The position numbers were made by a program, and so were the translations under genes. From CAZHCA01 sp964530825 (lineage in GTDB: Bacteria; Bacteroidota; Bacteroidia; Chitinophagales; Saprospiraceae): a stretch of 64,000 nt of DNA. Of the stretch, positions 8,923 to 16,775 are shown one piece after another (the stretch's first letter is position 1; every line of letters starts with the position of its first letter). The DNA lies in assembly GCA_964530825.1 (NCBI GenBank), contig CAZHCA010000010.1, positions 75,414 through 139,413 of the forward strand. The letters are read 5' to 3'. The notes under the pieces are model-generated. The model had not been told where the DNA came from. It saw nothing but the letters and a program-made list of their open reading frames with translations, and made no database searches.

Positions 8923-9237
8923 TTATTCTTCTTCGACGATGATGTATACCTCCTCGCCGGGTTTTTTCATATAGTATTTTTCCCGCGCAAACTCTTCCTG
9001 ATTCGTCTCCAGCATGAGCCTATCCAACTCGGCTTCTTTGATTTTTTCTTCGTAAAAAGCCTTTTCCTCTTCGAGGTTATCGACGGTGCGGCTGAGGTCC
9101 CACTGGGTGAAGACATCGTGTTTGTCGAAAAAGATCATCCACCCTACGAAGAAGAGAAGTGCCAGGATATATTTGTTGCGCAGTGGTTTGGGAATAGACT
9201 GCAAGAGCGTCTGAAGGGGATTGTTGCGAGCGGCCAT
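8923..9237 (-). CDS. DivIC/FtsB-like septum formation initiator
   Basis: 104 residues. A short basic cytoplasmic N-terminus is followed by one membrane span (YILALLFFVGWMIFF, about 24-38) and a periplasmic coiled coil (VDNLEEEKAFYEEKIKEAEL), then a small conserved C-terminal part (EEFAREKYYMKKPGEEVYII). The layout and the phrase FAREKYYMKKPGEE match the FtsB/DivIC family, which forms the FtsQLB-type complex that controls septal wall synthesis. It lies between eno and sucD on the minus strand, and an enolase-FtsB neighbourhood is common in other phyla too. Confidence 0.88.
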   Translation of the reverse strand: MAARNNPLQTLLQSIPKPLRNKYILALLFFVGWMIFFDKHDVFTQWDLSRTVDNLEEEKAFYEEKIKEAELDRLMLETNQEEFAREKYYMKKPGEEVYIIVEEE

Positions 9238-9289
9238 AAATGTTGGTGGTTGTTTACCGCCTAAGTTAAGACAATTCTCGCAAGCCCGC

Positions 9290-10576
9290 TTACTTCCCGA
9301 GCAGTGCTTTACCGGGGTAGACGGCTGCTTCCATCAATTCCTCCTCAATGCGCAGCAGTTGATTGTACTTGGCAACCCTGTCCGAACGCGACAGGCTGCC
9401 CGTCTTGATCTGACCGGTATTCAGCGCTACGGCAAGATCGGCAATGGTGACGTCTTCCGTTTCTCCGGACCGGTGGCTGATGACTGACGTAAAAGCGTGA
9501 CGTGTAGCCAGGTTGACGGCGTCAATCGTCTCGGAAAGGCTGCCAATCTGATTCACCTTGATTAAAATTGAGTTGCCGGCACCCATATCAATCCCCTTGC
9601 TCAGGCGTTCCGTGTTGGTTACGAATAAATCATCGCCTACCAACTGTACCTTTTCACCGATGGCGTCAGTCAGATTCTTCCAGGCGTCCCAGTCGTCTTC
9701 GTGCAAGCTATCTTCCAGGGAAAAGATCGGGTATTTTTCAGTCCATTCCTTCCAATAACTCACCATTTCAGAGGAAGTGAGCTTGTCGCCCGATGATTTA
9801 TGAAAGTGATAGACCTTTTCATCTTCCAGGTAAAACTCAGAAGCCGCCGCATCCATGGCGATCATCACTTCATCGCCCGGCTTATAGCCAGCTGCTTCGA
9901 TGGCTTGCAGTACTGTCTCGATGGCCGCTTGATTGGACTTCAAGTTAGGCGCAAAGCCGCCTTCGTCGCCAACATTAGTAGAATAACCACCCTTTTTCAA
10001 CACCTTCTTGAGGTTGTGAAAAATCTCAGCTCCCATACGCAAGGCCTCGGAGAAAGTATCAGCTCCCAGCGGCATTACCATAAATTCTTGAAAATCAATG
10101 CTGTTGTCGGCGTGCGACCCCCCGTTAAGGATATTCATCATCGGAACCGGTAACACGTGGGCGTTTACCCCGCCCAGATAGCGATATAGGGGCTGGCCCG
10201 AGGCTGCAGCAGCGGCTTTGGCAACTGCTAGAGACACGCCCAAAATGGCGTTGGCACCCAGCTTACTTTTATTCGGTGTGCCGTCCATCTCGCGCATCAC
10301 CTGATCGATATAAATCTGTTCGAAAACGGATACACCAGTAAGTTCTTCGTTGATATTATCGTTGACGTTGCGGCAGGCATCCAGCACCCCTTTACCTAAG
10401 AAGCGGTCGTCGTCGCCGTCACGGAGCTCAACCGCCTCGTATTTTCCAGTAGAGGCGCCCGACGGCACCGCTGCCCGGCCGATGAACCCGTCTTCGGTAA
10501 GGACTTCAACTTCTACCGTCGGGTTACCACGGGAATCGAGAATTTCGCGGGCACGAACATCAAGGATTGAACTCAT
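9290..10576 (-). CDS. eno: Enolase
   Basis: 428 residues. The N-terminal domain opens with ILDVRAREILDSRGNPTVEV. The active-site segments include FMVMPLGA, NVGDEGGFAPN and the family signature ending LIKVNQIGSLSET, followed by SHRSGETEDVTIADLAV, so the catalytic lysine and the magnesium ligands appear intact. It interconverts 2-phosphoglycerate and phosphoenolpyruvate in the cytoplasm. It follows carA on the same strand with a 71-bp gap that contains a terminator-like hairpin, so it may have its own promoter, although none was clear. Confidence 0.98.
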   Translation of the reverse strand: MSSILDVRAREILDSRGNPTVEVEVLTEDGFIGRAAVPSGASTGKYEAVELRDGDDDRFLGKGVLDACRNVNDNINEELTGVSVFEQIYIDQVMREMDGTPNKSKLGANAILGVSLAVAKAAAAASGQPLYRYLGGVNAHVLPVPMMNILNGGSHADNSIDFQEFMVMPLGADTFSEALRMGAEIFHNLKKVLKKGGYSTNVGDEGGFAPNLKSNQAAIETVLQAIEAAGYKPGDEVMIAMDAAASEFYLEDEKVYHFHKSSGDKLTSSEMVSYWKEWTEKYPIFSLEDSLHEDDWDAWKNLTDAIGEKVQLVGDDLFVTNTERLSKGIDMGAGNSILIKVNQIGSLSETIDAVNLATRHAFTSVISHRSGETEDVTIADLAVALNTGQIKTGSLSRSDRVAKYNQLLRIEEELMEAAVYPGKALLGK

Positions 10577-10607
10577 AGTTAAGGTGTTTTTTGTTTGTAG
10601 TGGCAGG

Positions 10608-10642
10608 AAAATTAGAAAAGCCCCCGGACAGGCCCGTGGGGC
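10608..10642 (-). terminator. Intrinsic terminator after carA
   Basis: Read on the minus strand, GCCCC and GGGGC (10638-10642 and 10620-10625, plus-strand positions) form a GC-rich stem just after the carA stop at 10648. TTTTCTAATTTT follows. The stem has internal mismatches, so efficiency is uncertain. Confidence 0.55.
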
Positions 10643-10647
10643 AAATA

Positions 10648-11751
10648 TTAATTCTGCATTAATTTTATGAATTCATCGAACAGATAGCGCGCATCGTGGG
10701 GGCCGGGTGAAGCTTCGGGATGATATTGCACCGAAAAAGCGGGCTTACCTTTTACCCGGATGCCTTCGATGGTGTCGTCATTAAGGTTGACATGGGTGAT
10801 ATCGACTTTGTCGGCATTGTCGCGAATCGCTTCGGGACTGACCCCGAAGCCGTGGTTTTGGGACGTGATCTCGCACTTGCCGGTGATCACATTTCTGACC
10901 GGATGATTGATCCCACGGTGCCCATGGTGCATCTTATACGTAGGAATATCGACAGCGAGTGCTAGCAATTGATGCCCCAGACAAATTCCGAAGAGGGGGG
11001 TATTCAACTCGAGAATGGCTTTCGAAGTCTGCACTGCATAATCCATGGCTGCCGGATCACCCGGACCATTCGATAGAAAATACCCGTCCGGTTCAAAGGC
11101 TTGCATAGTTTTGATGTCCGTTTTGGCAGGAAAAACCTGCACGTAGCAACCGCGATCCGACAGGCAGCGCAGGATATTACCCTTAATGCCGTAGTCGATA
11201 GCCGCTACCCGCAAGGCGGCATCCGGGTTGCCAAAAGTGTATGGCTCCGCAGTACTCACCCGGGAAGCCAGCTCTAAGCCATCCATAGAGGGCACCTCTG
11301 CCAATTGCGCCCGCAGCATATCGATGTCGGTCGTCTCGCTGGAAATGATCCCGTTCATGGCGCCCTTGTTCCGAATGTGGCGAACGAGGGCTCGAGTATC
11401 GAGGTCGTAAATGGCAACCAGTTTCTCTGCCTCCAGGTATTTCTGGATGGAGGAGTCGGCCAAGTTACGGGAATAAGGATTCGTAAAGTTTTTACAAATC
11501 AGACCCGCTATTTTAATGTTATCCGACTCTACTTCAATCTTTCGGGCTCCATAGTTACCGATGTGGGCATTGGTACATACCAGCAGTTGGCCGTAATAAG
11601 AAGGGTCTGTGAAAATTTCTTGATAGCCCGTCATGCCAGTATTGAAGCATATCTCCCCGGTAGTCGTCCCTACCTTTCCCGCTGCTTTTCCGGTGAACAT
11701 GGTACCATCTTCTAGCAGCAAGATGGCTGGGGTATAATTCAAATCACTCAT
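10648..11751 (-). CDS. carA: Carbamoyl-phosphate synthase, small (glutaminase) subunit
   Basis: 367 residues. The N-terminal CPSase domain (AILLLEDGTMFTGKAAG; CFNTGMTGYQE) is followed by a class I glutamine amidotransferase domain. The nucleophile Cys257 sits in GICLGHQ, and His344 and Glu346 lie in YHPEASPG. It releases ammonia from glutamine for the large subunit CarB in arginine and pyrimidine synthesis; carB is not in the window. A strong Bacteroidota-type promoter lies 38 bp before the start codon, so carA begins its own transcription unit, although it stands directly behind the ribosomal alpha cluster. Confidence 0.97.
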   Translation of the reverse strand: MSDLNYTPAILLLEDGTMFTGKAAGKVGTTTGEICFNTGMTGYQEIFTDPSYYGQLLVCTNAHIGNYGARKIEVESDNIKIAGLICKNFTNPYSRNLADSSIQKYLEAEKLVAIYDLDTRALVRHIRNKGAMNGIISSETTDIDMLRAQLAEVPSMDGLELASRVSTAEPYTFGNPDAALRVAAIDYGIKGNILRCLSDRGCYVQVFPAKTDIKTMQAFEPDGYFLSNGPGDPAAMDYAVQTSKAILELNTPLFGICLGHQLLALAVDIPTYKMHHGHRGINHPVRNVITGKCEITSQNHGFGVSPEAIRDNADKVDITHVNLNDDTIEGIRVKGKPAFSVQYHPEASPGPHDARYLFDEFIKLMQN

Positions 11752-11788
11752 GGACGTGTAGCCTTTGTCGACTTCGAATAAATTCTCG

Positions 11789-11818
11789 CAAATATAAGGA
11801 AATGCAGAAAGTGGACAA
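11789..11818 (-). promoter_or_regulatory. Promoter of carA
   Basis: On the minus strand TTG (11816-11818) and TATATTTG (11789-11796) are separated by 19 bases. This matches the Bacteroidota sigma consensus TTG-N17-23-TANNTTTG exactly. Transcription should start about 30 bp before the carA ATG. Confidence 0.75.
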
Positions 11819-12084
11819 GGAAATAGAGACTAAGGTTGGAGAATGGAAGAGGGACACGCCTTTAGGCCGACCAGACATATCAGAAATGCCCCTGAGTGCG
11901 GAAAGTCAAAATGATTAAACGAAAACACCGGTACCGTACTCCTGTTGAGTTCGGTCAAAAAGGCGAGAAATTAAGGGTAGGACTATTACCAATGCCCTGC
12001 AGGGGAGCGACTTCGCCAGGAAGCGCCGTTTTCCCGGACCGGACTTACTTCCAGGTGTAAGGGCCGATTTATGGAATAAAGGCG

Positions 12085-12109
12085 GAGATCCACGCGAAGA
12101 GGGGATCTC
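12085..12109 (-). terminator. Hairpin after rplQ, likely end of the alpha cluster transcript
   Basis: GAGATCC (12085-12091) and GGATCTC (12103-12109) form a perfect 7-bp stem, 22 bases after the rplQ stop. The T-rich tract downstream on the minus strand is weak (CCTTTATT). The other 260 bases of the rplQ-carA gap show nothing except the carA promoter. Confidence 0.5.
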
Positions 12110-12131
12110 TACCTTCAATTTTCGTGGAAAT

Positions 12132-12647
12132 TTATTCCTCTTCCTCTCCGGCACTAGTGGCGGTGGTCGCCGCACCTGCGGCAGCAGCTTGCTCGGTCTG
12201 AGTGCCTTTGCCTTTTCCACGACGGCCACGACGCCGACGGCCTTTGCCAGAAGACTCCTGGTTTTCGGATTTTCCGGCCGAGTAAATTTCGTTGAAGTCG
12301 ACCAGTTCAATCATCGCCATTTCAGCTCCATCGCTTTGGCGAAAGCCAATCTTGATGATGCGCACGTACCCACCTGGGCGGTTGCCCACTTTTTCGGCAA
12401 TAGGTCCGAATAACTCCTTAATCGCTTCTTTACTTTGTAGGTAGGAAAAGACGACCCGATGATTGTGCGTCGTATTGGTTTTTGCTTTGGTGATCAACGG
12501 CTCAATATAACGGCGTAGGGCTTTCGCTTTTGCCAACGTAGTATTGATACGTTTGTGCTCGATCAGCGCAATCGCCAGGTTGCGCAGAAGCGCTTTGCGG
12601 TGGGCCGACTTGCGCTTAAGGTGGTTGAATCCCTTGTTGTGTCTCAT
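12132..12647 (-). CDS. rplQ: 50S ribosomal protein L17 with a long low-complexity tail
   Basis: 171 residues from the ATG at 12647, giving the family N-terminus MRHNKGFNHLKRKSAHRKAL; an upstream in-frame start at 12707 would add unconserved residues. L17 sits near the peptide exit side of the 50S subunit. The conserved part ends near residue 125 (MIELVDFNEIYS). It is followed by about 45 extra residues, first basic and glycine-rich (GRRRRGRRGKGKG), then alanine-rich and acidic (SAGEEEE). Such tails are common in Bacteroidota L17. Last gene of the alpha cluster, after rpoA. Confidence 0.96.
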   Translation of the reverse strand: MRHNKGFNHLKRKSAHRKALLRNLAIALIEHKRINTTLAKAKALRRYIEPLITKAKTNTTHNHRVVFSYLQSKEAIKELFGPIAEKVGNRPGGYVRIIKIGFRQSDGAEMAMIELVDFNEIYSAGKSENQESSGKGRRRRGRRGKGKGTQTEQAAAAGAATTATSAGEEEE

Positions 12648-12729
12648 GATTGAATTGGTTTGCTTCGCAACACTCTGGAGAGTTATTGCAAGAAAGGAGG
12701 CCCGCAAAGGACCACCTGTTTATTAATGA

Positions 12730-13728
12730 TTAATCTTCTTCAAGTTTGTATTTTGAGAGATCCATGCCGAAGGTTAGGCCCTTTTCTTGCAAGAGCTCTT
12801 CGATCTCTACCAGCGACTTCTTACCGAAGTTGCGGAATTTCAACAGCTCGTGTGTATCGTAACGCACCAGTTCGGCCAAGGTATTGATCTTGGCGGCTTT
12901 CAAACAGTTGTAAGCACGAACCGAGAGGTCGAGATCTTCCAGAGAAGTCTTTAGGAGCTTACGCATATGCAGGATGTGCTCGTCTACGATATCGTCTTCG
13001 CGACTGGTAGCATCATCAAAGGTAATGTTCTCATCGGTAATCAACATGAGGTGTTGGATCAAGATGCGCGAGGCATCTTTGATCGCGTCTTCGGGGTGGA
13101 TCGTACCGTCTGTCTTCACCTCAATACTCAGCTTTTCGTAGTCGGTACGTTGTCCTACCCGGGTATTTTCCACGCGATAGGCCACGTTTTTAATAGGCGT
13201 ATAGATAGCATCTACCGGGATCACCCCGATAGGTGCATCTTTCGGCAGGTTTTCATCAGCCGGGTGATATCCGCGTCCTTTGGTAACAGTAAGTTCCATT
13301 TCCAGGTTGACGAAGGGCTCCATAGTACACAGGAGCAGATCGGGGTTCATCACCTTGAACATATTGGTATGTTCGGCGATATCACCCGCCCGGAACTCTT
13401 CCTGACCGCTGATGGTCAGGTATATTTTTTCGTTGGTGATTTCGTCGTCTCCGACCACTTGTTTTAACCGTACCTGTTTGAGGTTCAGGATAATTTCCAC
13501 CACATCTTCTACGACTCCCCGAATAGTATCGAACTCGTGTTCAACGCCCGCGATGCGTACCGCAGAAATGGCGTGTCCTTCGAGGGAGGACAGCAACACC
13601 CGGCGCAACGAGTTTCCGATCGTCTGGCCAAACCCCGGTTCTAGCGGCTTGAACTCAAAAAGTCCTTCGAAATCGTCGGACTTTTGCATAACGATCTTGT
13701 CTGGTTTTTGGAAATTGAGGATACTCAT
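12730..13728 (-). CDS. rpoA: RNA polymerase alpha subunit
   Basis: 332 residues. The N-terminal assembly domain contains the conserved GFGQTIGNSLRRVLLSSL. The C-terminal domain (about 255-325) has the helix-hairpin-helix region LKAAKINTLAELVRY and KFRNFGKKSLVEIEELL, which binds UP elements and activators. The dimer of alpha nucleates assembly of the polymerase. The gene stands between rpsD and rplQ, as in most bacteria. A 120-bp leader with a perfect hairpin separates it from rpsD. Confidence 0.98.
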   Translation of the reverse strand: MSILNFQKPDKIVMQKSDDFEGLFEFKPLEPGFGQTIGNSLRRVLLSSLEGHAISAVRIAGVEHEFDTIRGVVEDVVEIILNLKQVRLKQVVGDDEITNEKIYLTISGQEEFRAGDIAEHTNMFKVMNPDLLLCTMEPFVNLEMELTVTKGRGYHPADENLPKDAPIGVIPVDAIYTPIKNVAYRVENTRVGQRTDYEKLSIEVKTDGTIHPEDAIKDASRILIQHLMLITDENITFDDATSREDDIVDEHILHMRKLLKTSLEDLDLSVRAYNCLKAAKINTLAELVRYDTHELLKFRNFGKKSLVEIEELLQEKGLTFGMDLSKYKLEED

Positions 13729-13753
13729 ACAAAGGTTACTTTAAATGGTGAAA

Positions 13754-13781
13754 GCTGCATGTATTCCGTTGTACATGCAGC
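13754..13781 (-). promoter_or_regulatory. Perfect hairpin in the rpsD-rpoA gap
   Basis: GCTGCATGTA (13754-13763) and TACATGCAGC (13772-13781) form a perfect 10-bp stem with an 8-base loop, 25 bases before the rpoA start codon. No T-run follows on the minus strand, so it is unlikely to be a simple terminator. It may be an mRNA processing or translation-control element. Confidence 0.5.
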
Positions 13782-13848
13782 CTTTGCGGCAAAAAAATGT
13801 CGCGGTAGCTTCCCGAAGTTCGCAGATGTTCTAAGGAAGCCGCTATTG

Positions 13849-14460
13849 TTATTTCGAATACAGTTCGACGATTAGCTGTTCGTTGATTTTTTCCGGTATT
13901 TGATCGCGCTCCGGGTGAGCAATGAAAGTACCTTCCAATTTGTCGGGGCTAAACTCTAGCCAGGAGAACTTCCGAGCATCGGACTTAGCGTTGACGCTTT
14001 CCCGGATCGCTATCATGCCGTGTGAGCGCCCTTTGACCGCTACTTTGTCGCCCGGGCGTAGGATGGCAGAGGGCACGTTCGTAACAATATTATTAACCAT
14101 GATGTGGCGGTGGGTCACCAGTTGGCGTGCAGCCCGGCGCGTCGGGGCCAAACCCATTCGGTAAACGACATTATCCAGGCGCGACTCCAGCAGTTGCAGG
14201 AGGAGCTCGCCCGTAACGCCTTGCTTACTGTTGGCAATGTCGAATAATTTGCGGAACTGGCGCTCCAAGACACCGTAAGTGTACTTGGCTTTTTGCTTTT
14301 CCATCAGTTGAAGGGCATAGTCAGAACGCTGTTTTCTACGGCGGTTGTTACCGTGCTGACCGGGAGGGTATTTTTTGCGCTCGAAGTACTTGTCGAATCC
14401 GTGGATGGCTTCACCGAAAGCGCGGGCTTTCTTCGTCTTGGGACCCGTATATCTAGCCAT
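13849..14460 (-). CDS. rpsD: 30S ribosomal protein S4
   Basis: 203 residues, normal length. It begins MARYTGPKTKKARAFGEAI. The S4 RNA-binding domain includes LLQLLESRLDNVVYRMG and the loop VTHRHIMVNN. S4 binds 16S rRNA early in 30S assembly and represses the alpha operon in Escherichia coli. It lacks the four-cysteine N-terminal zinc motif found in some bacteria. It lies between rpsK and rpoA. Confidence 0.98.
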   Translation of the reverse strand: MARYTGPKTKKARAFGEAIHGFDKYFERKKYPPGQHGNNRRRKQRSDYALQLMEKQKAKYTYGVLERQFRKLFDIANSKQGVTGELLLQLLESRLDNVVYRMGLAPTRRAARQLVTHRHIMVNNIVTNVPSAILRPGDKVAVKGRSHGMIAIRESVNAKSDARKFSWLEFSPDKLEGTFIAHPERDQIPEKINEQLIVELYSK

Positions 14461-14509
14461 TGTTATGAATGATTTTTATGCTACGGCTACTAGCCGACTT
14501 AATGATCAA

Positions 14510-14896
14510 TTAGACGCGGCGACGTTTTGGCGGACGGCAACCATTGTGCGGAATTGGAGTGACGTCTTTAATGCGCGACACCCGGATGCCGGCCTGGTCA
14601 ATCGCCCGGATGGCTGCCTCGCGGCCGGAGCCGGGTCCTTTCACAAAAACCTCGGCGGTGCGGAGCCCGGCTTCGTATGCTACCCGGGCTGCATCAGAAG
14701 CGGCAACCTGAGCGGCGTAAGGCGTATTTTTTTTCGAACCCCGAAATCCAGCTTTTCCAGCAGAAGCCCAGGAAATAACCTGGCCTTGCTTGTTGGTAAG
14801 CGAGATGATTATATTGTTAAATGTCGCCTGGATATAGACAAACCCTTCCGGATCCACCTTTATATTGCGCTTTTTTATCTTTTTTCCCTTTGCCAT
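14510..14896 (-). CDS. rpsK: 30S ribosomal protein S11
   Basis: 128 residues, with the family landmarks ATFNNIIISLTNKQGQVI, the SAGKAGFRGSKK segment and the C-terminal PHNGCRPPKRRRV. S11 forms part of the 30S platform near the mRNA exit. It lies in the standard order rpsM-rpsK-rpsD. Confidence 0.98.
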   Translation of the reverse strand: MAKGKKIKKRNIKVDPEGFVYIQATFNNIIISLTNKQGQVISWASAGKAGFRGSKKNTPYAAQVAASDAARVAYEAGLRTAEVFVKGPGSGREAAIRAIDQAGIRVSRIKDVTPIPHNGCRPPKRRRV

Positions 14897-14940
14897 GTTA
14901 GTTCTGACTTAGTTGCTGGACCACAGCACAAATGGATCAA

Positions 14941-15318
14941 TTACTTGGTTACTTTTTTCTTGTTGGCTACCGTCTTACGCTTACCTTTACGAGTACGGGC
15001 ATTGGTTTGAGTACGCTGACCGCGCAATGGCAATCCTTTACGATGGCGCAATCCTCGATAGCAGGCAATATCCATGAGGCGCTTAATGTTTTGCTGTACC
15101 TCGGTGCGCAGCTCCCCTTCTACCTTATAATCGTTGGCAATGATACGTGTGATAGACCGGATGTTCTCGTCGGTCCAGTCATCTACCTTAATGCTTTGAT
15201 CAATACCCGCTTCGTCCAGAATCTCGGCTGCACTAGACTTTCCGATTCCGTAGATGTAGGTGAGGCTAATAACACCTCGCTTGTTTCTTGGCAAATCAAC
15301 ACCAGCAATACGAGCCAT
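14941..15318 (-). CDS. rpsM: 30S ribosomal protein S13
   Basis: 125 residues, with MARIAGVDLPRNKRGVISL at the start, the helix-two-turn-helix region, and the basic tail RGLRHRKGLPLRGQRTQTNA then GKRKTVANKKK. S13 sits in the 30S head and contacts the P-site tRNA and the 50S subunit. It follows rpmJ. Confidence 0.98.
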   Translation of the reverse strand: MARIAGVDLPRNKRGVISLTYIYGIGKSSAAEILDEAGIDQSIKVDDWTDENIRSITRIIANDYKVEGELRTEVQQNIKRLMDIACYRGLRHRKGLPLRGQRTQTNARTRKGKRKTVANKKKVTK

Positions 15319-15344
15319 GTAAATTGAATTTTAGTACAATGCGA

Positions 15345-15461
15345 TTACCCCTGGCGTTGTTTCAGCTTGGGGTTCTTCTTATTGATAATGTAAATCTTTC
15401 CTTTGCGGCGTACGATTTTGCAATCGGACGAGCGCTTTTTTACCGATGCCCTTACTTTCAT
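15345..15461 (-). CDS. rpmJ: 50S ribosomal protein L36, zinc-free form
   Basis: A 38-residue gene in the gap between infA and rpsM, read on the minus strand from ATG 15461 to TAA 15345. The peptide begins MKVRASVKKRSSDCKIVRRK and ends KNPKLKQRQG. Zinc-binding L36 has three cysteines and a histidine; here only Cys14 remains, so this is the C-minus form, which folds without zinc. The order infA-rpmJ-rpsM is standard. It is easily missed because of its size. Confidence 0.96.
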   Translation of the reverse strand: MKVRASVKKRSSDCKIVRRKGKIYIINKKNPKLKQRQG

Positions 15462-15492
15462 GATAGTGGTAGTTTTTCGATATTCGTTTAAC

Positions 15493-15711
15493 TTATTTAT
15501 AGCGGTAAATAATCCGGCCGCGCGATAAATCGTACGGCGACATTTCTACGGCTACCTTGTCACCGGGTAAAATCCGAATGTAGTTCATCCGCATTTTACC
15601 GGAAATAGTAGCAACGATTTCGTGGTCGTTTTCCAAGCGTACCCTAAACATAGCGTTGGAAAGCGCTTCCTCAATAATACCGTCTTGTTTGATCAAATTC
15701 TTTTTCCCCAT
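15493..15711 (-). CDS. infA: Translation initiation factor IF-1
   Basis: 72 residues from the ATG at 15711 (MGKKNLIKQDGIIEEAL); a start at 15732 would add seven unconserved residues and would overlap the -7 element. A single OB fold with FRVRLENDHEIVATISGKMR and PYDLSRGRIIYRYK. IF-1 blocks the A site during initiation. A consensus TATCTTTG box lies 19 bp before the start, so infA may head its own unit (infA-rpmJ-rpsM-rpsK-rpsD). Confidence 0.98.
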   Translation of the reverse strand: MGKKNLIKQDGIIEEALSNAMFRVRLENDHEIVATISGKMRMNYIRILPGDKVAVEMSPYDLSRGRIIYRYK

Positions 15712-15729
15712 AATCGAAAATTCGGTGTG

Positions 15730-15737
15730 CAAAGATA
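15730..15737 (-). promoter_or_regulatory. -7 promoter element before infA
   Basis: TATCTTTG on the minus strand matches the Bacteroidota -7 consensus TANNTTTG. No TTG stands 17-23 bases upstream, so only half of the promoter is supported. It lies in the 68-bp gap between map and infA. Confidence 0.5.
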
Positions 15738-15779
15738 AGCATATTTTCTTAAGTATGCCACCCTTTGCTGGTAAACTTC

Positions 15780-16601
15780 CTAAACGTTGCTTTCCTTAAG
15801 ACCAGCAATCTGCACATTCGGGTTACTTTGCAGGGCTTCCTCAATAATCTGATGATCGGATAAGATGTCGGCCGATTCTTTACCCACAGCGACCGTATGT
15901 TCGTAATGCGCTGAAGGTTTCCGGTCGCGGGCAAACACCGTCCATCCATCGCGATCGGTACGCACCTCCCGCCGGCCGAGGTTAACCATGGGTTCAATCG
16001 CCATCACCAATCCTTCTTTCAATTTGACTCCACGTCCTCGTTTACCGTAATTGGGTACTTCAGGCGCTTCGTGCAGTGAGCGACCGATTCCGTGCCCTAC
16101 TAACTCCCGCACGATACCGTAGCCATGTTCTTTCTCTACGTACTGCTGTACGGCAAATCCAATGTCTCCGACGCGGTTGCCGGCTACCGCCTGGTCGATG
16201 CCCAGATAAAGGGAGGTGTTGGTGACGCGGCACAGCTCTATCACTTCTGCTGAAACTTCACCCAAGAGAAAGGTATAAGCGGAATCACCGAAAAACTCAT
16301 TGTACAGAACGCCACAGTCGACCGACACGATATCTCCTTCCCGGAAAGGGGTGTCTTTGCTTGGGATACCATGTACCACTTGCTCGTTGACCGAAATGCA
16401 AAGCGTACCCGGGAAGCCACCGTATCCTTTGAATGCCGGTGCGGCATTGTGATCCCGGATAAAAGTTTCAGCCACCTCGTCGATCGCTGCACCGGTTAGG
16501 CCTGGACGGATAATCTTACCGACTTCTGCTAGGGTTCTGCATACCAGCTGGCAACTGTAGCGGATCCGTGCAATTTCCTCTTCTGTCTTATAGTAAATCA
16601 T
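15780..16601 (-). CDS. map: Methionine aminopeptidase, type I
   Basis: 273 residues from ATG 16601 (an adjacent in-frame TTG at 16604 is ignored). The pita-bread fold has its five metal ligands in order: VSVDCGV (Asp), FFGDSAYTF (Asp), GHGIGRSLHEAP (His), MAIEPMV (Glu) and HYEHTVAV (Glu). It removes the initiator methionine from new proteins. Its place between secY and infA is usual in Bacteroidota and Firmicutes. Confidence 0.97.
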   Translation of the reverse strand: MIYYKTEEEIARIRYSCQLVCRTLAEVGKIIRPGLTGAAIDEVAETFIRDHNAAPAFKGYGGFPGTLCISVNEQVVHGIPSKDTPFREGDIVSVDCGVLYNEFFGDSAYTFLLGEVSAEVIELCRVTNTSLYLGIDQAVAGNRVGDIGFAVQQYVEKEHGYGIVRELVGHGIGRSLHEAPEVPNYGKRGRGVKLKEGLVMAIEPMVNLGRREVRTDRDGWTVFARDRKPSAHYEHTVAVGKESADILSDHQIIEEALQSNPNVQIAGLKESNV

Positions 16602-16698
16602 CAAATGTGGTTTCGCTCGTGTATCAATTCTATTTCTTCCAACCGGTTAGGTAGCAAAGAGTTCTATCCCTTTTGCCGGAGCGAGGTTTCGGTAATGC

Positions 16699-16740
16699 AA
16701 CAAGCGTTAACCTGCTCGAGAGAGCGGGCTAACGCTTGTT
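16699..16740. promoter_or_regulatory. Strong hairpin between secY and map
   Basis: AACAAGCGTTA (16699-16709) pairs perfectly with TAACGCTTGTT (16730-16740). The pairing continues inward through CC-GG and GCTC-GAGC with one mismatch and one wobble, around a four-base loop. The only T-rich flank (TTGTTTGTTTTATG) is on the plus strand, the wrong side for the minus-strand genes. It could pause or process the secY-map transcript, or block antisense transcription. Confidence 0.55.
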
Positions 16741-16775
16741 TGTTTTATGTCGCATGGAGAACCGCTGCAAAGCGA

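Noticed and set aside
11915..12310. Minus-strand open frame of 131 codons after rplQ
   Set aside because: It overlaps rplQ in another frame and contains the rplQ hairpin; no homology recognised.
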